A DNA stretch of 64,000 nucleotides, from contig CM044955.1 in the NCBI GenBank assembly GCA_024516035.1, positions 51,809,074-51,873,073 of the forward strand, in the 5' to 3' direction. Both the position numbers and the translations under genes were made by a program. This stretch comes from Bactericera cockerelli. Lineage: Eukaryota > Arthropoda > Insecta > Hemiptera > Triozidae. This document shows, one piece after another, positions 23,401-33,706 of the stretch (positions are counted from its first letter, which is position 1; each line of letters starts with the position of its first letter). The notes beneath the pieces were generated by a model, which saw only the letters and a list, made by a program, of their open reading frames with translations, had not been told where the DNA came from and made no database searches.

Positions 23401-24841
23401 CGGTATTTCCAAATATTTCTATTTTCTTCTAAGTTCTGTTTATGAAAGAAAAATGTGTTTTGGTACTTTTAAAGATAAACAATGGACTTAAACTATAAAA
23501 GAAATGGAAGCAAGAATTTTATAAATCCATTTTGGTTAACCAAACTGGAAGAATATTTTTCTTCTTCCAAAAGACTTTTTTCCAGTTCGTCCATTTTATT
23601 CCATTTGAACCCACTTTGGTTGGAAAGAAAAATACAGCCTAATTTTCCTATCTAAATTACGTGAATAAATAACTCCAATTTTCAGTATAAAAAAATCTTG
23701 GTTTTGTTCCAAGTTTGGAACAATTAGTTTCTGGCAAATTTCTATATATAAAAAAATCATGCATACCTAGGTTTAATACAGCTATTCTCCCATTTGGGAT
23801 TTTGACCACATAATAAAATACATCTTGGGCTTACTGCTGGAATAATGGGAATAATTTCTTTCATCCTATGAAATCTTTTGCTACTGTTTAAACTTAGTTT
23901 GCTCCATTCAAAATACAAAAGATTATACAGGGTGGAGCAGTGAAACTTTCTTCTTTGAAATTATAATTAAACAGGATTCAGGTTAGACATGTTTTTTTTT
24001 TTCTACTTTTTTCATAAGCACAAGGATATAGGGTTTTAGGACAATCACAGAAGAGTAATAACTTTACTAAAACAAAATAAATTCAGATAAGGAAACCAAC
24101 TGAACAGCAGTAGGTAGTTGATCAAAATATAATGTCTCACTATAAAAGATGTTTTAGTCTCAAGATCAAGTCATTTTGAAATGTAAATTTTTACTTACTA
24201 CAAAATTTCCGACTATTGACAATCCAAAAACTTAAAATTCAACCATCTATCATCATACCACAACTCAGGACATCCTGTTCAAAAAGGTAAGTTTTGTTGC
24301 TCCACCCTGTATTACCTGAATGTGGTTCTGTAGATAGTTGAATAGTCTCTCTGCCTGGGGGCACTTGAATGTATACAATCCTGGTCCTGTAGGGCACTTG
24401 CGCCCCGCTTCAAATCGAAACACAGAGGTCTCTTCAAACCCGTAGCGGCGTAGGAACCTGAGGGGGTAGGTTTGGGTGACAATGCCTCCTTGATGTATCA
24501 CCATCTCGTTATCGGTGATCTCAACAAAGCGTTCTCCTGTAATGCGGTGGTTGTTATCAATGCTCTGTAAAAGAGAAAGTGTTTTTTTTTATTAATAGAA
24601 TAGAAAAGATACCTTGTCTGTACTTCCATGGTAAGGCTAAAAATTTCCTTTACTCTAGCAGTCTAGCTGTTATCATGGTGTTCCAAGATCTTGGGATCTT
24701 TTTGGTGGCTTTTCAGTGTTTGATATGAAAAAAGAAGACACAACCTGTTTTAACCTTAGATAAATGAAGGTTCAAAAGTTTAAGGAAAAGTGTATTCTTG
24801 AGAAATAGAATTGTCTTTTTCTGGTAAGGAAAAGAAGGAAG

Positions 24842-24875
<34 letters not shown>

Positions 24876-25344
24876 GAGGAGATCAAGAGAAGTGCACTGA
24901 TTGTAGATGTAATAATTAAGTATCTACAAATTTACTTTCATTATCTTACTATTAAAAAATGAGCTTTATTTACCAAGCAACTTATTTATTCACTATATTA
25001 AAAGAAATTTGGTCCTATTTATAGTATTAAATTTTGGTTTTCTGAATTCTAGTGATGCCAGGAAAATTGTTTATACCTAGTTGCCTCATTACCTTGGAGC
25101 TACAGAACTTGGAGAACCAATGATGCACATTTTTGTTTGTTTGTTGATAATGTACAATAACAAAGTGTTTTTTACTTGGATAGGTATAACAATTATATGT
25201 TGTATTATACCAGAATGTTTTTATTTTTAACTTGAGATTTACCAGGTCTATGTTTCCATAGGCATCTTGCTTACAAACAGGACTTGTGATTTGAAAAACA
25301 TTGGCGGGCAAGGTCAAATCTTCTCTGCTCTCTACACATCCCAT
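19734..25344 (-). CDS. FRS2-like FGF receptor substrate adaptor (3 coding exons)
   Basis: Exons 25344-25243, 24564-24316 and 20447-19734 give about 354 residues. The protein starts MGCVESRE, an N-myristoylation signal that would anchor it to the plasma membrane. Residues ~18-115 form a PTB/IRS-type domain with LRFLRRYGFEETSVFRFEAG and TGPGLYTFKCPQAERLFNYL, the pattern of vertebrate FRS2/FRS3. The tail is rich in S, P and N and has three YxN Grb2-SH2 type sites (CYVND ~173, MYVNL ~203, NYANI ~241), plus YLVLEL, YATIDF and a terminal KTRHNSS, as in FRS2. Expected role: coupling FGF-type receptor tyrosine kinases to Grb2/Ras. The donor of the first exon is the least certain join. Another PTB adaptor (DOK/IRS family) is less likely. 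Confidence 0.85.
20940..21588. repeat. Interspersed repeat family F, copy 1
   Basis: Shares CATCACACGACTTTCCTTAT, AACAACTTTTTTGGTATCCT and GATTCGTCCAGAAATGTGAA with 43245-43838. It ends in ATAAGGAAAGT, the complement of ACTTTCCTTAT near its start, which suggests short inverted ends. Contains (AC)n(AGAC)n at 21411-21451. Confidence 0.65.
21594..22918. mobile_element. 1.3 kb TIR element without transposase
   Basis: Ends ATGTGGGTCATTTTCATTTA and its complement at 22887-22918 form about 30 bp TIRs. The interior repeats TCATGAACGTTAC-like motifs around 22340-22410. No substantial ORF. Confidence 0.65.
22919..23927. other. Intronic repeats, no exon seen
   Basis: Holds a SINE-like block at about 23035-23262 (GGTTTTAACGTCCTGATCTT, GGGCCGGAAATGCCAGCG) and a SINE A body fragment at 23774-23852 (TCTTGGGCTTACTGCTGGAA). 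Confidence 0.5.
23928..24309. mobile_element. 382 bp TIR element beside the FRS2-like splice donor
   Basis: Ends CAGGGTGGAGCA and TGCTCCACCCTG, TA at 23926-23927 and 24310-24311. The right end is 6 nt from the exon 2 boundary (GTAA, then the TA duplication). Confidence 0.8.
24316..24564 (-). CDS. FRS2-like coding exon 2 (PTB domain)
   Basis: Eighty-three codons, phase 0 at both ends, between TTACAG and GTAATA. Starts SIDNNHRITGERFVEITDNE and ends LFNYLQNHIQ. The TE at 23928-24309 begins 6 nt inside the downstream intron. Confidence 0.88.
25243..25344 (-). CDS. FRS2-like coding exon 1 (myristoylation start)
   Basis: MGCVESREDLTLPANVFQIT then about 14 residues up to donor GTAAAT. An acceptor (TTTTTTCAG) 11 bp before the ATG shows that a 5' UTR exon lies further right. 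Family alignment would fit best if the exon ended right after FQIT, but no clean in-phase GT lies there; an earlier GTAAGC donor breaks phase. Confidence 0.65.
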
Positions 25345-25666
25345 TTTCCAGCATTCTGAAAAAAGAACAAACACCTTATAATTTATTATTAACATGTAAG
25401 AAAAGTAGTCACTGTGGTTAACATTAACACATGTGGCCTTATTTTTTCTCAATTTTTTGTTTTTGTGGGATCTCATTGCTTTTTTTAAAGATCACCAATT
25501 AAAAGGGAGGTATAATTTTTGATAATGAAAGAAACTCAGCAAACTTTTCCTCTTTGTTGGTATCAATAATATACAAAAATGCAAAGTTGAAGTTTATATA
25601 ATCATGGAAAGAACAAATTTTGGGATATTGGCTTGAATGCAGACAGACCTTGATTTTAGGTATTTG

Positions 25667-25689
<23 letters not shown>

Positions 25690-25699
<10 letters not shown>

Positions 25700-27515
25700 A
25701 ATTTAAGATAAGAATAACTTTTAAGATAAGAATAACTTTTAAGATAAGAATAACTTTTATTTGGTATTTTCGCCACGAAGGCATTCCAATGGTCAGTACA
25801 ATACATTAAAATACAATAAAACGAAAATAAATATAAATGAATAAAATAAAAATTACAGAACATTATTTTTACTATAGTTTTTTTCCTTTTTTTATGTTTG
25901 GTCATTTGACCAATGATGATAGTATTCATCTTTGGTATATGGCGATATTTCCAGCAAGAGATCACTGATCTTAGTCTTAAAGTTATCCCCGTCTAATAGC
26001 TTATACGTATCTGGCAGAGAATTATAAAGACATTTGCCCTCATAGTAGAAAGATTTTTGTTTGACATAAGCTGGGGTAAAGAGGTCTTTCTTATGTCTTG
26101 TTGGATATTTGTGATCTCTTGCTGGGTACCACTGCTCCCTCTCTTTGTGAATAATCACTAGCAGCTTGAAAATATATAGGCCGTAAACTGTATGTAAAGC
26201 TTTAGACTTGAACACATCTCGACAACTTGTCCTATTCTTCAGGTTATATATAGCTCTTAATGCACGCTTCTGCAAGACAAAAATCTTAGTCAGGTCATGA
26301 TCGTTTCCCCAAAATTCTATACCATAGCCGACTAAACTCATGAAAAGGGAGTGATACGCTATAATAGCAGATTCAACATCAATGTTGTATCTAGTGGATC
26401 TTATAGCATATATTGCTGAATTTAGTTTTTTAGCAAGCTGTGCTATGTGGGGTTTCCAATTTAATTTTTCATTTATGATAATTCCTAAGAATTTGGTTTC
26501 CTGTACTTGATTTACAATCAGTGACCCGGTTGTTATTATTTCATTTGGATGCTTACCACTTGAGAAATTGATAAATGTTGTTTTGTTATTTAGGTTCAAT
26601 TTGTTTGCACGGAACCAATTGTATATTTTAGACATTATTTCGTGACACTTATGAAGAAGAGAACATTGGTCGTCTGAGGTGACTAATATTGAGGTGTCGT
26701 CGGCGTATAGTGTTAGTAAGAGATCAGAGAATGTAATAACCAAGTCGTTTATATAAAGTAAGAACAGCAAAGGCCCCAAGATACTCCCGGTTGGAATTCC
26801 CGACAACACCTCAACATTCTCAGATTCATAATGAGTTTTTTTCGCCGTTCTCCTCTTTGCTAAGCGTCACATACTGCTGTCTATGAGTCAGGTAGGTATC
26901 AAACCATTGTAGGGATTTTTCTCTGATGCCGTAGATTTCAAGTTTTTTGAGCAATAGAGAAATATGAAGGCTTTCGAACGCCTTTGTTAGGTCACAAAAG
27001 ACACCGATTGTTTGCTTATTTTGTGCTAGGCCTTTATAGAGATGTACCAGAAAGTTAGACACTGCATTAGTTGTGGATGTATTTGGTTTGAATCCAAACT
27101 GCTCATTAACCAAAAGATGGTGTCTTTGTAAGTAACCAAGGAGTCTACTTTTTACCAATTTCTCAAGTAGTTTGGAAAAAACAGGTAGCAGTGCAATAGG
27201 TCGGTAGTTTCTCGGATCAAAAGTATCACCTTTTTTGAAGAGAGGACAGATCTTAGATAGTTTGAATTTAACAGGAAAAGTTCCTGATTTGAATGATTCA
27301 TTGAAAACGTTGACTAAGGGAGGAGCAAGTATTACCATATTTTCTTTTATTATGCCTACAGGTATATCATCCCATCCTGTGGATCTGGTGTTATTCAATG
27401 TTTTTGAGATTTTCAATATCTCATTGACAGATGTTGGTGATAAGGTGAAGTTTTCTGCTGCCACGATATTAGGCATAAAGAAAAATTTTGTATTGATTGT
27501 ACACAGAGGGCACAA
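25690..27515 (-). mobile_element. Jockey-like LINE, 5'-truncated, frameshifted
   Basis: Reverse transcriptase in two frames: 27515-26826 (WDDIPVGIIKENM, NYRPIALLPVFSKLLEK, EQFGFKPNTSTTNA, CDLTKAFESL) and 26809-25892 (GIPTGSILGPLLFLLYINDL, LYADDTSILV, KFLGIIINEKLNWKPHIA). The frame changes at an A7 run near 26836-26842. ADD catalytic motif present; no endonuclease domain. Three TAAAAGTTATTCTTATCT-type 3' tail repeats at 25700-25760. Confidence 0.85.
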
Positions 27516-27804
27516 TTAGAGGAACACAAGCTGTTTTACTGTTAAATAATGTGTATTTTCAGGCAAATGAAAAGTGTTGTATGTTTTGTTGCATAACATT
27601 AATTTTCAAATGATTTTTATTTAAAAAAAAGATAAGGAAAATGTATAAAAACTCTCTACAGTGCCTGTAGCACCTTTGTGGTGCATAGTAGTAAAATGTT
27701 GTTTAAAGTTTAATTAATTACACCCCAGATGGAGTACGATCAGACCTTTTTCATATTATGTACTAGCGGGTTTACACTCGCAGCTTCGCCAGCCCATCAG
27801 ATAT

Positions 27805-27812
27805 ACACCACA

Positions 27813-27843
<31 letters not shown>

Positions 27844-27931
27844 CACCACACCACACACACACACATAACACACACCACACACACACCACACACACACCAC
27901 CCCACACCACCCCACACCACACCACACCACA

Positions 27932-27966
<35 letters not shown>
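27805..27966. repeat. (AC)n microsatellite
   Basis: ACACACC and CACCCC variants over about 160 bp. ORFs here are histidine/threonine artefacts. Confidence 0.9.
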
Positions 27967-27969
<3 letters not shown>

Positions 27970-28334
27970 TATGTGTCGAAAAACTTGAATATTTCGTCCT
28001 TACCCGGCGTAGCTTAAGACCGGCTCATCAGAATTTTGCGATCGATGTGTCAAATGAAAGTTCAGACTCTTGCCTAAAACTTTCTTACTCTGAGTTGATA
28101 GGTTGTCACTACAAATTTAGAGAAAAAATGTCATATAGGTCAAAAAACGTGAATATTTTACGTGTTACCCATCCATTTTTTTACCTTACCTGACGTTGTT
28201 CAAGAACGGCTCATCAGAAATTCACGATCGACATGTCAATTGAAAGCTCAAACCTTTGCCTAAAACTTTCGCGCTTTGAGTTGATAGGTCGTCGCGACAA
28301 ATTTCGAGAAAAAATGTCAATTAGGTCGAAAAAC

Positions 28335-28371
<37 letters not shown>

Positions 28372-28751
28372 TGTCGCCCAATAAATTTTTAGGACTCGCC
28401 CTTTTCCCCGCGGCTGGCGCCCCAGTCGGTATATAGTAAAATCCTTTCTTATTGCACATCTACAGTATATAGTCAACCTCTATATATTAATTTTCAGTCT
28501 CCAGAAATTTACCGGTATGGAGAAACAGTGATGAAAAGGTGAAAATATGAAAAAGCGCATTTTTCCGTGTAAATGCGACCCTTTTTCCCGCGCGGCGGGC
28601 GCCCCAGTGGGAATATTTCAAAATCCTTTCTTAGTGCGCATCTTAAAAGTGACCTACATGCCAAATTTCAGCTTCCTAGGACGTACCAGTGCTGAGAAAT
28701 CGAGATGAATGAGTGAGTGACTGAGTGTTAACTTTCGCATTTATATATATA

Positions 28752-30585
28752 CAGGGTGTCCCGTATACAGATGCAAATATTTTGAGGGTAAGTTCAGCCC
28801 ACCGTGGACTATCATATGAGCGAAACTTGCAGTGGGGCATTTTGCTTCGTTAAAGAGTTATGGCCAAATCCCTGTTTTTCCCACAGGTCTAGAGGTCACT
28901 TAGATCGATGCACGTTTTTAAAGAAATGGTAGCCAGTAAGTAATTTTTGACTTCATGTATGGATAGTCATGCATATTTCCCTTGAAATGCAGTTGGTTGC
29001 ATGAAAAAATATTGAAAGACCAGAGAGATATTTAATCATAAGTTCAATACTTTTCTAAAATTCGATTTTTCCCTGTTTTCCCTTTCGTGAATTTAGAGTA
29101 TATCTACAATTGCAATTCTGCGTATCACTAGGTAAAAAAATACCCTTTGCTATTTTGTTTCAATAAATACAAAGTTCTTTCAGACGCGTGAAGGAACGAA
29201 TGAGATACGCCTTATCAAACGGCACCAGAAGGAGAGAAACACATCTTTCAAATTTTGAATCTGGGCGCTATAGCATTTTGAAGAACACTCGATGCCTGAA
29301 GCGGTCTGTGTGACCATTTTTGTGCCAACTGCAAGTTATAAATGAAAATTTTCTGAGTACAATTAGTTCTATTAACCAACTATATCAATCAAATCTAATA
29401 GTTAAAATAACAAGGCGATCAATTTGTTCGGTGGAAGAGAAAGCCACAAGCTTTAAACCTCGCCCTTGGTTCGCTACATATTCTTTTTGGTTCTTTTCAT
29501 TTCATGTCCTGTGTTGCAGAATGTATCATGTTTGTAGTTTATCAATAAACTACAAACATGTATCACTGTATCACCACCCTTGATCAGTATTTGTTTATAT
29601 TTATTTCACAAATTGTTACCATGTTCATTGTAAAAAAAAAATGTAAATAAAGCTTGGTCCAATTGTTTATAAAATGAAAATAAAGTATTAATAATAATAG
29701 TAACCATAAGGTTGGATGTTCGAGTTTTACCCAAGGTTAATTTTCGGCACTATTTGTTATGTTTTTGATATCATGATTGTGATAAACACAAAAATGATAT
29801 TTTTAATTTTACTTCTAAAAATAAAATCATAATTTTTGTTGGTAGCGCAGAGTCTTTCTCCATGTGTATTCTTTTTCCATAATTACACCACTGGTTGCTG
29901 CTTTCGTTGCAGCCTCTCTCATTTTTCCTCATGATAACCCTGTGATTCCGTAACCCCATTCACATAAAAGTTCACACCGACCGACCACTGTGAATGATCA
30001 ATTTCCCTCTGTTAAACATCCCAGAGCAGTGTATTTATACCTCAAATTACGCGCCAATTCTGTTAAAATTCAGCCAACTTTGAATTTTCCATCATGATTC
30101 AGAAGTGTTTTTTGAGCTTTGTGTGTACTGCATTCCATGATCTTTAAAGTAATATAAATGAGCTTTCTTTTTTATAAAACTAAACATAATAGGGTATTTT
30201 TTTAACTAGTGATACGCAGAATTACAATTGTAGAAGTACTCTAAATTCACGAAAGGGAAAACAGGGAAAAATCAAATTTTAGAAAAGTATTGAACTTATG
30301 ATTAAATATCTCTCTGGTCTTTCAATATTTTTTTATGCAACCAACTGCATTTCAAGGGAAATATGCATGACTATCCATACATGAAGTCAAAAATTACTTA
30401 CTGGCTATCATTTCTTTAAAAACGTGCATCGATCTAAGTGACCTCTAGACCTGTGGGAAAAACAGGGATTTGGCCATAACTCTTTAACGAAGCAAAATGC
30501 CCCACTGCAAGTTTCGCTCATATGATAGTCCACGGTGGGCTGAACCTACCCTCAAAATATTTGTATCTGTATACGGGACACCCTG
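28752..30585 (+). mobile_element. 1.83 kb long-TIR element, copy 1
   Basis: TIR starts CAGGGTGTCCCGTATACAG and extends about 400 bp. TA at 28750-28751 and 30586-30587. The interior has only short ORFs (87 and 62 residues) without transposase motifs. Near-identical to 38690-40522, which lies in the opposite orientation. Confidence 0.88.
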
Positions 30586-30869
30586 TATAGATTATTTTCA
30601 AGATAGTTGATGATACATTAAGACCTACAAGAGCCAAATCAACCAAATCTATCCAAACTTGAAAACTTTCATAGATCCAAATGTGAGGAGAGTGTCTCTT
30701 AGACAGCTAATAATATTGATCCAAAATGTTATAGGTAATTTCTTAATTACATTTTCTCTACTGATTACATTTTTTTGTAAATGCAAACTTCAGGGTGATT
30801 TTGGTATTTTAGGATTATTTCACTTATATAGGTGGTATATAAAAAAAGTGGTATTGATTTAATGTTTAC

Positions 30870-31234
30870 TGTATAATTCTTGTGAATGTCTGAGTTGCCG
30901 CTCCTGTCTCCTATTTCCTCTCCTGATCATTTCGTGCTTGAGTTGAGAGTGGAGGGAAGTATTTTTTAAACCCTAACAAAAGTTAAAAGTCCCACACCAA
31001 GAAATCTGTTCCAAGTCAGCTGGCAACCCTGCCATTTTGGAGAACCAACTTCCCCTCCTGCCGCTGGAAGCGCTATCTTCTCAACCAACCAACTCTAACC
31101 TCTTCACCACTTTCACTTTTCACTCCATCACATTTTTCGATCAGGTAAGGACTCAGCACAATTTTCCTTTCTCTATGTCTTTGTTAATTTAACCCCAAGT
31201 TTTCTAAACCCCCTAAAAGGGCTACAATCCTACA
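30870..31234 (+). repeat. BEL/Pao 5' LTR (short form)
   Basis: Starts TGTATAATTCTTGTGAATG and ends GCTACAATCCTACA. Lacks a segment present in the 3' LTR: after TTTTTTAAAC it has CCT and then AACAAAAG. Confidence 0.9.
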
Positions 31235-31680
31235 TTTTGGTCCTTCGGGCCGGATGTCTGTTTTTAGGGGGTTCCCTTTTTAGGGAAATGTGCCAAGTTG
31301 AATTCTGCCTAAGTTTGAAGTCTGCCCTCATGGTTGAAGTTTGAAGTCTGCCTAAGTTTGAAGCATGGGTATCATGCTAAAGTGATGAGTCAAATGTAAT
31401 CCTTCTGTGATATAAGTGTTTTTTTTTGTTTGTTTTACCCATAAATTCAGTGTTGTTTGTGTTCAGTTAATTTTAAAGTTGGGGGTTCCCTTGGTAATTT
31501 TTTTTTGTATTGGTGAAGTCATAGGGGTTCCCTTGGTAATTTTTTTTTTGTATTGGTTAAGTCATAGGGGTTCCCTTGGTTAGATTTTTTTTGATTTTCA
31601 CGTGGCTCATAAAGCACATATTTTTTTTTTGTTGTTGTCAACCAAGTAAGTGCATTTTTCCTTTAATATTTACATCTAAC

Positions 31681-33706
31681 ATGGCAGGTGACCAGGACAG
31701 GAATCTGGTAGAGGTGGTGGTAGAGAGACGGAAACGTTTAATTACTAGGGTTCAGGAATTCCATGGACTCATTCCAAAAGTGGAAAATGACCCATTGCTT
31801 TTGGTCCGTATGCGAGCCTCCATGCCTTATCTGGAGTCAACGTTCATCCTACTACAGAGGAGAGAATTGCCATTCATTCTGTTTCAAAACAGTTTGAAGC
31901 TATGTATTTTGATGTCTTGGGGTCATTACAGGGACCTCAGAGGTCAAGCCTATGGTGGTTGCAACCAACGATGGTAGGATGAAGCCAAAGTTGCCTCAAG
32001 TGAATATTCAATGTTTTATGGGGGATTATGAATCTTTTCCTGCTTTTAAGTCACTTTTTGATGCTTTGATCCATAGTAACACAGGTTTAGAACCTATTGA
32101 AAAGTACACATATTTGGTTTCCTTGTTGAAGGGGTCAGCCCTGTCTAGTGTTCAAAGCATTGCCTTTGTGGCTGAAAACTATCAAGTTGCCTATAATTCA
32201 CTTGTCAAGCGTTTTAGTAATCCTCGGGTTGTAGCCCATCAGTGTTGTAATAAATTATTTGCCTTTAAGCCATTAACCAGTGAGGTTCAGTTACAGAAGT
32301 GGCTGGATCAATTCAACACAAATGTTGAAGCATTGGAAAATACTTCCCTACAGGATAAGGGTGATTTTTTACTGTTGTACATGGGCCTTAATGCATTAGA
32401 CCCTCTAACTAGACAGGCTTTTGAGCATGAGAAAATCTCATTAAATACCATCCCCACCTATTCTGATCTCCGGACCTATGTTCAGGCACGGGTTTCAGTG
32501 GCGGAGCTCATGGGTGCCTCGTCTGGGTCTAGTGTTAAAAAACCATTTATGAAGCCAGAGGTGAGAGGGTCGTATGTTACCCAAGTAGATGTTGCAGGTA
32601 TTTCCACAGATGTGTTGCCGTCCAATGTTGCCAGACCCTATAAAGGGTTTTCAAGTAGTTTCAAGGGTGATGTTCACCATGTAGCCAAACCCTCTAATGG
32701 GTCATTTAATGTAGCCAAACCCTCTAATGGGTCATTTAATGTTGCCAAACCCTATAATGGGTCATCCAGTGTTGCCAAACCTGACTTTAGGTCAAACCAG
32801 TCCCGTTCTGCCAGTGGTGTTTCCTGCCCTCATTGTTCCAAGGCTCACCGCCTAATTGAGTGTAATTTATTTGCCGCCATGTCTGTTCAAGAGCGTTTTG
32901 ACACAGTGAGGACCCATCATTTGTGTTTTGCCTGCCTCGGGCCTCACTCAAGGTCATCATGCTCAACCAAGTTCAGTTGCCGTCATTGTGGATCTCGTGC
33001 TCACCATTCCTTGTTGCACAGAGATATGCCTGCTAATGAGATTTCTCCCAGTGGGGGTGTTTCTCAACCAGTTGTTTCAAATCCAATTTATACTGTTTCG
33101 GATCAACCTAATCAAGCTGAGGTTAATCTTGCCCTCTCGTGTAGAGACGTTTCTGGCTCAGGAGTCCTCCCTAGTCGTCAGGTGTTGTTGGGTACAGCAT
33201 TGGTGTCCATATTGGACAGCTTTGGAATCCAGCACCCAGTTAGAGTGTTAATAGATCCTGGTAGCATGATTAGCATTGTGTCTGCCCATTTAGTAAATAT
33301 TTTGAATTTGCCTATCCAGACAAGTAATGTCTGTGTTTCCGGTGTGGGTGAATCTGAACCCATGCGTGTGAAAGGTCAGGTTTCCTGCACCCTGTCTTCT
33401 CGTCTGGATGGCAGATCCCTTCCTATTGATGCTGTCATATTACCATCAATATCAGGTCATGTTCCCTCTGTTGCTGTCCCTAAGCATGTTTTGTCAAGTT
33501 TGGCGGGATATGCTTTGGCAGACCCAACCTTTTGCCATCCATCTAGAGTGGATATTTTATTGGGTGCTGAATATTATGCCAGCATTTTGGACTTACAAAA
33601 GTCGGTAGTGTCTGGTGAACCTTCCCTTATTCCTACTATGTTTGGTTATCTTGTTATGGGAGTGGTAAACTCTAATACCCCCTTGTATCTCAGTCCTTTC
33701 ATGTGA
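31681..33706 (+). pseudogene. BEL/Pao gag and protease region
   Basis: Begins MAGDQDRNLVEVVVERRKRL. Coherent coding changes frame twice near 31845-31870 and 31945-31955, then runs on from 31952. Motifs in order: Pao-type gag (FMGDYESFPAFKSLFDALIH), two zinc knuckles (CPHCSKAHRLIEC and CFACLGPHSRSSC, then CRHCGSRAHHSLLH), and an aspartic-protease-like VLIDPGSMISIVS. The frame stops at 33704-33706 and continues one frame over, probably from an indel near the C run around 33677-33682. Confidence 0.85.

Larger units (their letters stand above)
27763..30591 (-). mobile_element. Helitron-like element interrupted by a nested TIR element
   Basis: On the minus strand it starts TCTATATATATAAATGCG after removing the 1.83 kb insertion, and ends in CCCGCTAG followed by T. 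It carries an (AC)n tract at 27805-27966 and an A tract at 28338-28368. Related to 2685-4043. Confidence 0.5.

Noticed and set aside
25594..25965. 123-residue ORF with a poly-Phe run
   Set aside because: It translates the LINE 3' tail repeats and an A tract.
29320..29583. 87-residue and 62-residue ORFs conserved in two places
   Set aside because: The conservation only reflects the two copies of the same 1.83 kb element; no transposase motif seen.
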